From JAMHWF01 sp964371405 (GTDB lineage Bacteria; Pseudomonadota; Gammaproteobacteria; Burkholderiales; Burkholderiaceae_C), in assembly GCA_964371405.1 (NCBI GenBank), contig CAYJLV010000008.1, positions 45,460-109,459 of the forward strand: a DNA stretch of 64,000 bases, written 5' to 3'. Of the stretch, positions 43,397 to 53,417 are shown piece by piece (positions within the stretch are counted from its first letter, which is position 1; every line of letters starts with the position of its first letter). The position numbers and the translations under genes were made by a program. Below the pieces are notes generated by a model. It did not search any database, was not told the origin of the DNA, and was given only the letters and a program-made list of their open reading frames with translations.

Positions 43397-44818
43397 TCAC
43401 AGGGCGAAGATCTTGCCCGGGTTCAGGATGTTCTTCGGATCGAGCGCGCGTTTGAGCGTGCGCATCGTCGCGATCGCCGTCTCGCCGGCCTCGCTGACGA
43501 GGAAACCCATCTTGTGCAGCCCGATGCCGTGCTCGCCGGTGCAGGTGCCTTCCATCGCGATCGCGCGCTGCACCACTGCATGATTCAGCGCCTCGGCGCG
43601 TTCGCGCTCGGCGTCGTCGTTCGGGTCGATCAGGTAGCCGAGGTGGAAGTTGCCGTCGCCGACGTGGCCGACCAGGTAGTGCTGAATGCCGGCCGCCTCG
43701 GCGTCGGCCAGCGCCTGCGTGACGCAGTCGGCCAGCCGCGAGATCGGCACGCAGCAGTCGGTGGTCACGGTGCGGCAGCCCGGCTTCATCTGCAGGCCGG
43801 CGAAGTAGGCGCGATGGCGCGCCGTCCACAGCCGCGTGCGCTCCTCGGGCGTCGCGGCCCATTCGAAGTCCTGGCCGCCGAACTCGCGCGCGATCTCCTG
43901 CACCGTCGTCGCCTGCTCGGCGACGCCGGCCGGGCTGCCGTGGAACTCCATCAACAGCATCGGCGCTTCGCGCAGCGCGAGCTTGTCGTGGCGGTTCACG
44001 GCGCGCACGGCGTTGGTGTCGAGCAGTTCGCAGCGGGCGATCGGCACGCCGAGCTGGATCGTCTGGATCGTCGTGCGCACCGCCGCGTCGATCGTCGGAA
44101 AGGTGCAGACCGCCGCCGAGATCGCCTCGGGCAGCGGATACAGGCGCAGCGTGATTTCCGTCATGACGCCCAGCGTGCCCTCGCTGCCGACGAACAACCG
44201 CGTCAGGTCGTAGCCCGCGCTCGACTTCTTGGCCCGCGTGCCGGTGCGCATCACTTCGCCGGCGGCCGTCACGACGGTCAGGCCGAGCACGTTCTCGCGC
44301 ATCGTGCCGTAGCGCACGGCGTTCGTGCCGCTGGCGCGCGTCGCCGACATGCCGCCGATCGTCGCGTCGGCGCCCGGATCGATCGGGAAGAACAGGCCGC
44401 TGTCCTTGATCTCGCGGTTGAGCTGGCTGCGCGTCACGCCGGCCTGCACCGTGACGGTCAGGTCTTCGGCATTCAGGCGCAGCACGCGGTTCATGCGGCC
44501 GAGGTCGATGCTGATGCCGCCCTGCACCGCGAGCAGCTGGCCCTCGATCGACGAGCCGGCGCCATAGGGGATCACCGGTACGGCATGCTCGTCGGCGAGC
44601 GCGAGGACGGCGGCGACCTCCTGCGTGCTCTCGCAATAGACAACGACGTCGGGCGGCCGCACCTCGAACGGCGACTCGTCGCGGCCGTGCTGTTCGCGCA
44701 CCGCCGCCGACGTGGAGCAGCGCTCGCCGAAGCGCGCCTTCAGGGCATCGAGCAGGGCGGCCGGCACGGGGCGAGGATCAGCCTGCGGCAGCACGGAAGT
44801 CGGCAGCGGAGCGTTCAT
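43397..44818 (-). CDS. FAD-linked oxidase, D-lactate dehydrogenase-like
   Basis: 473 residues. The FAD-binding domain (FAD_binding_4) shows VIPYGAGSSIEGQ and DPGADATIGGMSATRASGTNAV; the C-terminal FAD-oxidase domain has GHVGDGNFH, GTCTGEHGIG and the ending LDPKNILNPGKI. These match cytochrome-linked D-lactate dehydrogenases and the glycolate oxidase subunit GlcD. A D-2-hydroxyacid is the expected substrate, with electrons passed to the respiratory chain. No glcE or glcF lies next to it, which favours D-lactate dehydrogenase. Third gene of the yhdP-nitrilase-flavoenzyme series, 33 bases after the nitrilase. Confidence 0.87.
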   Translation of the reverse strand: MNAPLPTSVLPQADPRPVPAALLDALKARFGERCSTSAAVREQHGRDESPFEVRPPDVVVYCESTQEVAAVLALADEHAVPVIPYGAGSSIEGQLLAVQGGISIDLGRMNRVLRLNAEDLTVTVQAGVTRSQLNREIKDSGLFFPIDPGADATIGGMSATRASGTNAVRYGTMRENVLGLTVVTAAGEVMRTGTRAKKSSAGYDLTRLFVGSEGTLGVMTEITLRLYPLPEAISAAVCTFPTIDAAVRTTIQTIQLGVPIARCELLDTNAVRAVNRHDKLALREAPMLLMEFHGSPAGVAEQATTVQEIAREFGGQDFEWAATPEERTRLWTARHRAYFAGLQMKPGCRTVTTDCCVPISRLADCVTQALADAEAAGIQHYLVGHVGDGNFHLGYLIDPNDDAERERAEALNHAVVQRAIAMEGTCTGEHGIGLHKMGFLVSEAGETAIATMRTLKRALDPKNILNPGKIFAL

Positions 44819-44851
44819 TTCGGGGCACCGGTCGGTTGGGCTTGGGCGATT

Positions 44852-45685
44852 CTAGGCGGCGGGCGGTCGGCAGGTCACGGCGCGATGCGCCAGCGCCGGC
44901 AGCTGCGCGCGCACGGCGGCGAGGTGTTCGCGGTCGAGTTCGGCCGGCGCGATGCCCTCGCCTTCGGCCACGCAGGCGAGCACCTCGCCCCACGGGTCGA
45001 CGATGATCGTGTGGCCCCAGGTGCGCCGGCCGTTCTCGTGCCGGCCGCCCTGCGCCGGCGCCATCACGTAGCACTGGTTCTCGATCGCGCGCGCGCGCAG
45101 CAGCACTTCCCAGTGCGCGCGGCCCGTCGTGTAGGTGAACGCCGACGGCACGACGAGCAGGTCGCAGGGCGGCTCCATCAGCGCGCGGTACAGCTCGGGA
45201 AAGCGCAGGTCGTAGCAAACGCTCATGCCGACTCGCAGCGGCCCGCCGGCGGTCTCCAGCGTCGCGGCGACCGGCTCGCGGCCGGCCTGCAGCACGCGCC
45301 CCTCGTCGTACTGCTCGCGCCCGTTGTCGTAGCGGAACAGGTGAATCTTGTCGTAGCGCGCGTGGTGGCGGCCGTCGGGTGCATAGACGCAACTCGCGTT
45401 GAGCGCGCGCTCGCCCGTCGCGGTGCGGATCGGCAGCGTGCCCGCGATCAGCCAGACGGCATGCTCGCGCGCGCAGTCGGCCAGCGCGCGCTGGATCGGC
45501 CCGTCGCCCGCCGCCTCGGCGTGCGCGAGCTTGTCGCGGTCGTCGTTGCCCATCAGGCAGAAGTACTCGGGCAGCGCGACGAGCGTCGCGCCGTCGGCGG
45601 CGGCCACGGCGATCAGGCGGCGGGCGGCAGCCAGATTCTCGTCGACGCGCGGCGTCGACACCATCTGGACGGCAGCGATCTTCAT
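44852..45685 (-). CDS. Nitrilase-superfamily carbon-nitrogen hydrolase
   Basis: 277 residues. The Glu-Lys-Cys triad is visible in LPEYFCLMG (Glu), YDKIHLF (Lys) and SVCYDLRFPELY (Cys). The branch looks like the Nit1/Nit2 group; Nit1 acts on deaminated glutathione and Nit2 is an omega-amidase, so a metabolite-repair amidase is the best guess. Cytoplasmic. It follows yhdP by 38 bases in the same direction, a pairing common in betaproteobacteria. Confidence 0.88.
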   Translation of the reverse strand: MKIAAVQMVSTPRVDENLAAARRLIAVAAADGATLVALPEYFCLMGNDDRDKLAHAEAAGDGPIQRALADCAREHAVWLIAGTLPIRTATGERALNASCVYAPDGRHHARYDKIHLFRYDNGREQYDEGRVLQAGREPVAATLETAGGPLRVGMSVCYDLRFPELYRALMEPPCDLLVVPSAFTYTTGRAHWEVLLRARAIENQCYVMAPAQGGRHENGRRTWGHTIIVDPWGEVLACVAEGEGIAPAELDREHLAAVRAQLPALAHRAVTCRPPAA

Positions 45686-45723
45686 GCGGCCATCATCGCG
45701 CAGAAGACGATCCGAACGCCCCG

Positions 45724-48700
45724 TCAGGGTGTTGCGCCCGACGCCGGCGCAGCCGCTGCGGCCGGGGCGTCGAGGTCGGGCAGCGGCGCGCGCAGGCTGC
45801 GCTCGACGCGCTCGACCTGCGGGTCGGCCCACGACCCGACGACGTGGAACTCGCGCGTGCCGGCCTGCATCATCGGCCGGCGCAGGAACATCTGTGCAAG
45901 GAACGCGCCGAGGCCGACGGCGGGATTGATCACGGCATAGGCCAGCGCCGCCGTGCCGGCGTTGATTTCGGGCACGACGACGACGCGCAGGTCTTGTGTT
46001 TCGCGCGCGATGTCGGCGCTGCCCTCGATCAGCACCGCCGCCTGCACGCCGCGCATGCGCAGGTTGTTGGTGCTCGCCACGCCTTGCTCGATCGTCACGT
46101 CGCCGACGACGCTGTCGAAGGCGAAGCCCTGCTGGAACACGTCGCGGAAGTCGAGCGCGAGGCGGCGTGGCAGCGCCTGCAGGCTGAGCACCCCGAGCAG
46201 CCGCGAGATGCCGGGTTCGGCCTTCAGGAACTGGCCGGACTCGAACGCGAGCTGCACCTGTCCGCTCATCGCGCGAAAGTCGGGCGACAGCGGCGAGCCC
46301 GGCCAGGCCACTTGGCCGGCGAGCCGCCCCTTGCCGCCGCGGATCGCCTCGCCGCCGCCCAGCCGCTGCAGCAGCGCGCCGGCGTTGGCGACGTCGAGCC
46401 GGAAGTCGAGCTGCGCGCGCCGCCGCGCCGTGCCGCCGGCCGGCGCGGCGGCCCAGTGGCCGGTCGCGGCGAGCGTCGCTTCGGGGGTCGTCAGCGCCAG
46501 GCGCGTCAGGCGCCATTCACGGGCTGAGGCGCCGTCGCCCGCCCGGTTCGTCGCCTCGACTTCGATGCGGCCGAGCTGCCGGCCGCGCAGCTCGAACGCA
46601 TCGACGACGATGTCGAGCGCCGGCATGCTGGTCGGCGCCTCGTCGAGCAGCGACTCGACCTCGTCGGCCTGCGTCTTGGGCAAGGCCAGCCGCGCCAGCC
46701 GTGCGCGCACCATCCCGGCCGCCGCGCTGCCGGCGCGTTGCGGCGGCCGGTACTCGACGTGGCCGTTGAGCTGGTCGGCGTCGACGTTGGCGCGCCAGAT
46801 TCGCCCTTCCTTCGTCAGTCCCGCGGTGAGGCGCGTCAGGCGGTGTGCGCCCGCGGTCAACTCCACGGCGCGCAGCGCGATGCTGTCGGGCAGATAGTCG
46901 CTGGGCGCGTCGTCGCCGTCCGCTGGTCCGCCGAACAGGGCTCGCCAGGCGTCGACGTCGACGGTGTCCAGGCGCAGGTTCGCTGCGACGCCGCTGGCCG
47001 GCGCGGGTGCCGGCTCGTTGATGCCGATGCCGCCGCGCACGACGACGGGCCCGGCCGGCGTCAGCTCGCGCAGCCAGCTCGCCTGCAGCAGCGTGCCGAG
47101 TTCGACGCGCAGCGAGTCGCGCGCCGGCGCGCCCGGCTGCGCCGCCTCGGCGACGAGCCGCGTCTGGATGCGCAGCGGCATGGCCGTCTCGGGGGCCTTG
47201 CGCAGTGGTTCGGGCCAGCGGCTGCCCAGCCCGACCAAGTTGCTCGTCAGGTCGATCTCGGTCTGGCCGCGCTGCGAGGTCAGATCCAGCCGGTAGGCGG
47301 CCTGCCCCTGCAGCGACGCTGCGGCGCGCGCCAGCGGCGCGAGCTCGGTGCTGCGCCGCATGCCTTCGGCGCTGGCGACGCCCTGCGCCGTGAAGCGCAG
47401 GCTGCCGTCGTCGCGCAGAGCTCCTTCGAACGTGGCGTCGCCGCCGAGCACGCGCGCAGCGCCGCCGCCGATCGAGAACCCGCGTTCGCTGAACTGCAGG
47501 CGCGCGCGCGCCGCGGCGAGCTGCGGCAGGTCTGGGCGCACCCGCACGTCGCTGCCGGCGACGACCAGGCTGCCCTTGACGGCGCTGCGCGCTACATCGC
47601 CGATCGGGATCGTGAGCGCCAGCTTCAGGTCGCCGGCGCCGGTCGCTGCGGCATCGCGGAGCGCATCGCCGATCCAGGCGCCGACCGGTGAGTTGTTGAC
47701 GAAGCGAAGTGCATCGCCGAGCGGGCCGCGGCCGCCGCCCTCGATCGCCAGCACGGGGTGCTCCAGGTCGCGGATACCGCCGCGCACCTGCGTCAGCTCG
47801 AAGTCGCGGTAGCGCACGCGCGCGTTGCGGATCTCCATCGAGCCGCGCTCGAACACCAGTTCGCCGCCGACGCGCGCCAGCGCCGGCCACGGCGACGCGT
47901 CCGCCGCGACGCTGTCGGCTGTCGGCGGGACCGGCACGTAGGCCAGCGTCACGTCGTCGACCTGGCCCGCGATGCGGAACTCGCCTTGCCGCGCCGTGGC
48001 ATAGGGGAAGTCGGCCAGCGCGCCCTTGACGCGGAAGGCGACGTTGCGCACCGTGCCGCCGCTGACAGCCTGCGCGACGTACTGGCGCGCCTCGATCGGC
48101 AATGCCGTCGGCAGGTAGCGCGCGACGCGCGCCGCCCGGCCTTGCGCCAGCTTGCCGCTGAGGTCGAGGTGGCCGAGGCTGCCGGGCGTGCCGTCACTGC
48201 GCCAGGTCGCGGCGAACTCGCCGCGCGCATCGGCGTTGGCAAACTCGGCGCCGGCGAGCTTGACTTCGAGCGCCGGCTCGAACTGCGGGCCCTTGGCCGG
48301 CGTGATGCGCCACGACAATTGCGCCGCGAGCCGGTCGAGCGGCAGCGTCGCCTCGTCGAAGACGCCGGGGAGATCGAGTGCGCCGCTGCCGATGCCGACG
48401 CGTGCCTGGCCGCCGCGCTCGCTGGCCTGCAGTTCGAGGTTGGCATTGCGCAGCCCCGGTCGGCCCGGCGTGCCGGCCGGCGCTTCGGGCGGGACCGCGC
48501 CAGCGGCGACCGTCAGGCCGTTGATCTGGGCGCGCACGTCGTACTTGGCCGGCGCTTCGATCGGGCCGTCCCAGCGGCTCGACAGCGTCGTCACGATGCC
48601 CTGCGGCGCGAGCTCGGCGAGCCAGCGCCGCACCGTCGCATCCAGCGGCAGGCCGGCGGCGACCTGCGCCATCAGGCCGAGGTCGAGGCGCTGCGCGTTG

Positions 48701-49824
48701 AATTCGCCGCCGTGCGCCGGCGCCGAATCGCCGGCAGCGCGTTCGCGCCAGGCCAGCGTCACATCGCCCTGCGGCCAGCGCAGCCCGTCGCGTGTCACGA
48801 AGCCGAACTGGCGCGCCTGCAGCCGCACGCCGTCGGCGTCGCGGCGCGCCGCGAGCCGGCCTTCGATCGTCTCGAAGGCGAGCGGCGTCACATCGGCGGC
48901 CAGCCGCAGGTCGACATCGCGCAGCGCCACGTCGAGCGTCAGCTCGCGCGGCGTGCCCTGGGCCACGTCGAGCCAGGCGCGCAGCGCGCCCTCGCCGCTC
49001 GTCAGCTCGAAGGGCAGGTCGACGTGGCGGCGCAGCGCGGCGACATCGGCACGCGGCAGCGTGGCCTGCAGCGTGCCGCTCCAGCGCCGCCAGTCGGCGC
49101 GCTCGGCCAGCAGCGGCTGGCTGAAGCGCGCCGCCAGCGTGAAGCGATCACCCCACTCGTGCGGCGGCGTTGCGTCGAAGCGGAATTGGTGCTGGCGCAG
49201 CCGGTTGCGCGCGACGAGTTCGACGCCCGTCAACGCCAGCGGCAGCGCGTCGCGCTGCTCGTCGGTCCAGCGCAGCGCGCCGCCGCGCACGACGAACTCG
49301 TGCTGGCGAAAGAACCATTGCGCTACCGGATCGTTGGTGTCGGCGCGGGCCGCACCGCTCACGTCGAGCCCGCCGACGAAGACGCGGCCTTCGCGGTCGC
49401 GCCGCACCTCGAGTTCGGCGCCTTCGACCAGGACCTGCTCGAAGCGCAACTCGAGGGCGACAAGCGAGCGCGGCGACAGCGCCGCCGTGACGTGCGGCAA
49501 GCGCAGCGCCGGTTCGCCGCGCGCGTCGAGCAGCGTCACGTCGCGCAACTCCAGCACCGGCACGCCGAGCGCGCTGCGTGCGTCGATGCGGCCGATGCGC
49601 ACCGTCAGGCCCAGCGCGCTGCCGGCGCGGGCCTCGATCTCGGGGCGCCAGCGATCGATGTGGTTCAGAATCCCCCAGTGCAGAGTCAGCCAAGCCAGCA
49701 GCAATAAGCTCCACAACGCCGCCATGCCCCGCGCCAGGGTCGGCAGCACGCGCCGCCAGCGCGAGCGCCGCAGCGGCGGCGCAGACGTTGCGGCGGGAGT
49801 CGGGGAGTCGGGGAGGGACGTCAT
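45724..49824 (-). CDS. yhdP: YhdP-family AsmA-like envelope lipid transport protein
   Basis: 1366 residues. One N-terminal membrane helix at about 32-50 (GMAALWSLLLLAWLTLHWGIL) anchors a very long beta-rich periplasmic part (DUF3971 and a C-terminal AsmA2 region, for example FLRRPMMQAGTREFHV near the end). Known YhdP, with TamB and YdbH, carries phospholipids from the inner to the outer membrane through a beta groove. Length and single anchor fit well. The last about 20 residues are Ala/Pro-rich. It is divergent from glnE across 139 bases and heads the minus-strand series with the nitrilase and flavoenzyme. Confidence 0.9.
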   Translation of the reverse strand: MTSLPDSPTPAATSAPPLRRSRWRRVLPTLARGMAALWSLLLLAWLTLHWGILNHIDRWRPEIEARAGSALGLTVRIGRIDARSALGVPVLELRDVTLLDARGEPALRLPHVTAALSPRSLVALELRFEQVLVEGAELEVRRDREGRVFVGGLDVSGAARADTNDPVAQWFFRQHEFVVRGGALRWTDEQRDALPLALTGVELVARNRLRQHQFRFDATPPHEWGDRFTLAARFSQPLLAERADWRRWSGTLQATLPRADVAALRRHVDLPFELTSGEGALRAWLDVAQGTPRELTLDVALRDVDLRLAADVTPLAFETIEGRLAARRDADGVRLQARQFGFVTRDGLRWPQGDVTLAWRERAAGDSAPAHGGEFNAQRLDLGLMAQVAAGLPLDATVRRWLAELAPQGIVTTLSSRWDGPIEAPAKYDVRAQINGLTVAAGAVPPEAPAGTPGRPGLRNANLELQASERGGQARVGIGSGALDLPGVFDEATLPLDRLAAQLSWRITPAKGPQFEPALEVKLAGAEFANADARGEFAATWRSDGTPGSLGHLDLSGKLAQGRAARVARYLPTALPIEARQYVAQAVSGGTVRNVAFRVKGALADFPYATARQGEFRIAGQVDDVTLAYVPVPPTADSVAADASPWPALARVGGELVFERGSMEIRNARVRYRDFELTQVRGGIRDLEHPVLAIEGGGRGPLGDALRFVNNSPVGAWIGDALRDAAATGAGDLKLALTIPIGDVARSAVKGSLVVAGSDVRVRPDLPQLAAARARLQFSERGFSIGGGAARVLGGDATFEGALRDDGSLRFTAQGVASAEGMRRSTELAPLARAAASLQGQAAYRLDLTSQRGQTEIDLTSNLVGLGSRWPEPLRKAPETAMPLRIQTRLVAEAAQPGAPARDSLRVELGTLLQASWLRELTPAGPVVVRGGIGINEPAPAPASGVAANLRLDTVDVDAWRALFGGPADGDDAPSDYLPDSIALRAVELTAGAHRLTRLTAGLTKEGRIWRANVDADQLNGHVEYRPPQRAGSAAAGMVRARLARLALPKTQADEVESLLDEAPTSMPALDIVVDAFELRGRQLGRIEVEATNRAGDGASAREWRLTRLALTTPEATLAATGHWAAAPAGGTARRRAQLDFRLDVANAGALLQRLGGGEAIRGGKGRLAGQVAWPGSPLSPDFRAMSGQVQLAFESGQFLKAEPGISRLLGVLSLQALPRRLALDFRDVFQQGFAFDSVVGDVTIEQGVASTNNLRMRGVQAAVLIEGSADIARETQDLRVVVVPEINAGTAALAYAVINPAVGLGAFLAQMFLRRPMMQAGTREFHVVGSWADPQVERVERSLRAPLPDLDAPAAAAAPASGATP

Positions 49825-49963
49825 GGATCAGGCAGAACGCGAGCAGCAGCCGGCACGCAGTGCGGCGCACGGCACGGCCGATTGTCGCGCGCGTCGCAAG
49901 GTGGGCGGCACGACGACCTCGACTGCTGCAGACCCGCATTGATCCGCGACGACGGACTTGGAC

Positions 49964-52824
49964 ATGAATCTGATATCCGAGGAAGGAGCACCGATCGCTG
50001 TGCCCAACGCCGAAGCGCTGCAGGCCGGACACAGCCGCTTTGTGCAGCGCGTGCGACGGCGCTGCGCGGCCGAGCTGGCCTTGCTGCCGCCCGGGCTGCC
50101 GACGCGCGATGTGATCGCGACCCTGGTTCAACGCCTGAAGGACGGCGGCCGTGCACTGCCGGCGGCATTGCGCGTTGCGCGCCAGCTTGTCCTCGAACGG
50201 CTGGCCGTGCTCGACATCGAGCACGGCGCGGCGCTGCCCGACGTGACGCGCGCGATGACCGAGCTGGCCGAGGCCACGCTCGACCTCGCGCTGGCCGAAG
50301 CGCTGGCGCAACTCGACGCGCGCTACGGCGTGCCGTGCAACGAAGCCGGCGAGCGCATCGAGTTCTGGATCATCGGCATGGGCAAGCTCGGCTCGCGCGG
50401 GCTCAACGTTTCATCCGACATCGACCTCATCTATGTCTATGCCGAGGACGGTGTCACGCGCGGGCCGCAGCCGGTTTCGGCGCACGAATACTTCGTGCAG
50501 GCGGCCCGCAGCCTGTATGCGCTGATCGGCGAGACGACGGAAGACGGCTTCGTCTTCCGCGTCGATCTGGCGCTGCGGCCGAACGGCAACTCGGGCCCGC
50601 CGGTGGTGAGCCTGTCGATGCTCGAGGAGTACTTCCACGTCCAGGGGCGCGAGTGGGAACGCTTCGCCTGGATGAAGAGCCGCGTCGTCGCGCCGCTCGC
50701 GGCGGTCGGCGGGCCGGGCGCGCTGGCGCTGCGCTCCACCGTCACTGCCTTCGTCTACCGCAAGTACCTCGACTACGGCGTGTTCGACGGCTTGCGCCAG
50801 CTGCACGCCAGGATCCGCGACGAGGCGCAGCGCCGCGTCGCCGGCCGACCGGAGCGCGCCAACGACGTCAAGCTCTCGCGTGGCGGCATCCGCGAGATCG
50901 AGTTCATCGTGCAGTTGCTGCTCGTCGTGCGCGGCGGCCAGTTTCCGGAGATCCGCACGCGCTCGACGCTCGGCGGCCTGCGCAAGCTCGCCGAGCGCGG
51001 CCTGATGAAGCCCGACACCGCCGAGCGGCTGGCCGAGGCCTACACCTTTCTGCGCCGCGTCGAGCATCGCATCCAGTACCTCGACGACCAGCAGACGCAC
51101 GTGCTGCCGACGGCCGATGCCGATCTGGCGTGGATCGCGCGCAGCCTGCTGCCCGCCGACGGCAACGCCTGCGCGCTGCTGGCGCGCCTGAACGAGGTGC
51201 GCGAGTTCGTCGCCACCGAGTTCGACGCGCTGCTGCACGACGGGCGGCCGGCGAGCAACGGCAACGGCGGCGGCTGCCACGTCTTCGGCCGCCACCCCCC
51301 GGCCGAAGAAACCCCCGCCCTGCGAGCTCTGCGGGCGNNNNNNNNNNGGGGGGGGGGGGGGGGGGCCCCCCCCCGCCCCGGGGGGGGGGGCGCCCCCGGG
51401 CCCCCCCCCCCCCCCCGGCGCTCGACAGCGCCGCCTTCCTCGAGCTGCTGCCGGCGCCGCTGGCCGAGCGCGTGCAGCGCTGGCGCGAGCAGCCGCGCGT
51501 GATGGCGTTGCGCGACGAGAGCCGGCAGCGCCTGGTGCGGCTGATCGCGCGCGCCGCCGAAGCGGCGAGCGACGAGCGCTGCACGCTCGACGCCGCGACG
51601 CGCTTCGTCGACTGGCTCGAACCACTGCTGCGTCGCGAGAGCTACCTCGCGCTGCTCGTCGAGCGGCCCGAGGTGCAGCGCCGGCTGCTGCGCCTGCTCG
51701 GGCTGGCGCGCTGGCCCATGCGCTACCTGATGCGTCACCCCGGCGTCGTCGACGAACTGGCCGACGAGCACCTGTTGCACGGCCGCTTCGAGCGCGACAG
51801 CTACGTCGCCGACCTCGAAGCGCGGCATGCTGCGTGGGAGCGCTCGGGCCAGGTCGACGAGGAGCTGCTGCTCGACACGCTGCGCCGCGCCCACCATGCC
51901 GAGGTGTTCCGCACGCTGGTGCGCGACGTCGAGGGTCACATCACGGTCGAGCAGGTCGCCGACGACCTGTCGGCGCTGGCCGACGCGACGCTGCAGTGCG
52001 CGATGCGCTGGGCCTGGAGCCACCTGAAGACGCGCCACCGCGCCGAGCCGCGCTTCGCCGTTATCGCCTACGGCAAGCTCGGCGGCAAGGAGCTCGGCTA
52101 CGGCAGCGACCTCGACGTCGTGTTCGTCTATGAAGACGACGACGAGCGCGCCCCCGAGGTCTACACGGCTTTCGTGCGCAAGCTGATCACCTGGCTGACG
52201 ACGCGCACCGCGGCCGGCGAGCTGTTCGAGATCGACACCGCGCTGCGGCCCAACGGCAACTCGGGTCTGCTCGTCAGCTCGCTGGCGAGCTACGAGAACT
52301 ACCAGCGCGGGCGCGGCAGCAACACGGCGTGGACCTGGGAGCACCAGGCGATCACGCGCGCGCGTTTTTGCGCCGGCGCCGCCGAGCTGGCGCCGCGCGT
52401 CGAGGCTGTGCGCCGCGCCGTGCTGACCGCGGCGCGCGATACCGCCGGCCTGCGCAGCGAAGTGACGACCATGCGCGACCGGGTGCGCCAGTCGCGGCCG
52501 GTCAAGGAAGGGCTCTTCGACGTCAAGCACAGCCCGGGCGGCATGATGGACGCCGAGTTCGCCGTGCAGTACCTCGTGCTGGCGCACGGCGCCGCGCATC
52601 CGCAGCTGCTCGACAACGCCGGCAACATCGCGCTGCTGCAGCGTGCCGAGGCCTGCGGTCTGCTGCCCGCCGGCATCGGCGGCGCGGCGGCCGATGCCTA
52701 CCGCGAGCTGCGCCGCGCGCAGCATCGCGCGCGGCTCGACGAGCAGCCGACGCAGCTCGACCCCGCGACGCTGGCCGCGCAGCGCGACGCCGTGCTGACG
52801 CTGTGGCGTTGCGTGTTCGGTTGA
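49964..52824 (+). CDS. glnE: Glutamine synthetase adenylyltransferase/deadenylase, with an assembly gap
   Basis: About 950 residues, near the E. coli length. The deadenylase half has GMGKLGSRGLN (138-148) and SDIDLIY; the adenylyltransferase half has YGKLGGKELGYGSDLD. The enzyme adds and removes AMP on glutamine synthetase in response to PII, setting nitrogen assimilation. Ten N at 51338-51347 and a G/C homopolymer tract to about 51417 shift the frame by one across the gap, between the two halves, so the central linker is unreliable. Both halves are intact and co-linear, so this is read as one functional gene. The ATG at 49964 is preferred; a TTG two codons before is possible. Confidence 0.9.
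51338..51417. other. Assembly gap (10 N) and suspect G/C homopolymers inside glnE
   Basis: Ten N at 51338-51347 are followed by runs of up to 17 identical G or C bases ending near 51417, unlike any other coding DNA here. The frame of glnE differs on the two sides. It resembles the gap at 4418. Confidence 0.88.
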
Positions 52825-53417
52825 CGCGGAATCGCGCCGCGCTCGGCTGGGTGGCCGTCGCGACGGCGCTCGGCGCCGGCGCGCTGCTCGTGCACGGCGC
52901 GCCGGCCGACGCGCTCGACTGGCAGCGCGCGCGCGCCTGGTCGCAGCCCTGGCGCTGGTGGAGTGCCGCCTGGGTGCACTTGAGCGACCTGCATCTGGCG
53001 GCCAACCTCGCCGGCCTGTTGCTCGTCGCCCTGCTCGGCATCGCGGCCGACGTGACGCCCCGCAGCGTGCTGGCGTGGCTGCTCGCTTGGCCGGCGACGC
53101 AGCTGGCCCTCGTCGTCGAGCCGGCGCTCGCGCGCTACGGCGGCCTGTCGGGCGTGCTGCATGCGGCAGTCGCCATCGTCGGCGTGCAGCTTGTCGCCGA
53201 AGGGCCACGCCTGCGGCGCGGGCTCGGCGCGCTGTTGCTGGCCGGGCTCACCGCGAAGGTGCTCGTCGAGGCGCCGTGGCGGGCCGCGCTGCAGCACCCG
53301 CCGGGCTGGGATATCGCTGTCGCGCCGCTCGCCCACGCCAGCGGTGCGGCCGCCGGCGTGCTGGCCGCGCTGGCGCTGCGTGCCTGGCGGCAGCGCGCCG
53401 GCGCGGAGTCGCGATGA
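52803..53417 (+). CDS. rrtA: Rhombosortase (rhomboid-like intramembrane protease)
   Basis: 204 residues with about six membrane helices. The catalytic serine motif YGGLSGVLHA and the later helix with His in LAHASGAAAG match rhombosortases, as do WVHLSDLHLAANLAG and the Lys-Val-Leu-Val-Glu helix. Rhombosortases cleave proteins that end in a GlyGly-CTERM sorting signal, at the inner membrane. No such target is in this window. Start is uncertain: a GTG at 52803 overlapping glnE, or a TTG at 52821 in a TTGA overlap with its stop. The stop overlaps the next gene by ATGA. Confidence 0.78.
   Translation: MALRVRLTRNRAALGWVAVATALGAGALLVHGAPADALDWQRARAWSQPWRWWSAAWVHLSDLHLAANLAGLLLVALLGIAADVTPRSVLAWLLAWPATQLALVVEPALARYGGLSGVLHAAVAIVGVQLVAEGPRLRRGLGALLLAGLTAKVLVEAPWRAALQHPPGWDIAVAPLAHASGAAAGVLAALALRAWRQRAGAESR

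Noticed and set aside
49964..52824. glnE split into two genes
   Set aside because: Both enzymatic halves are co-linear at normal total length and are interrupted only by the N run, so one gene with an assembly gap is simpler.
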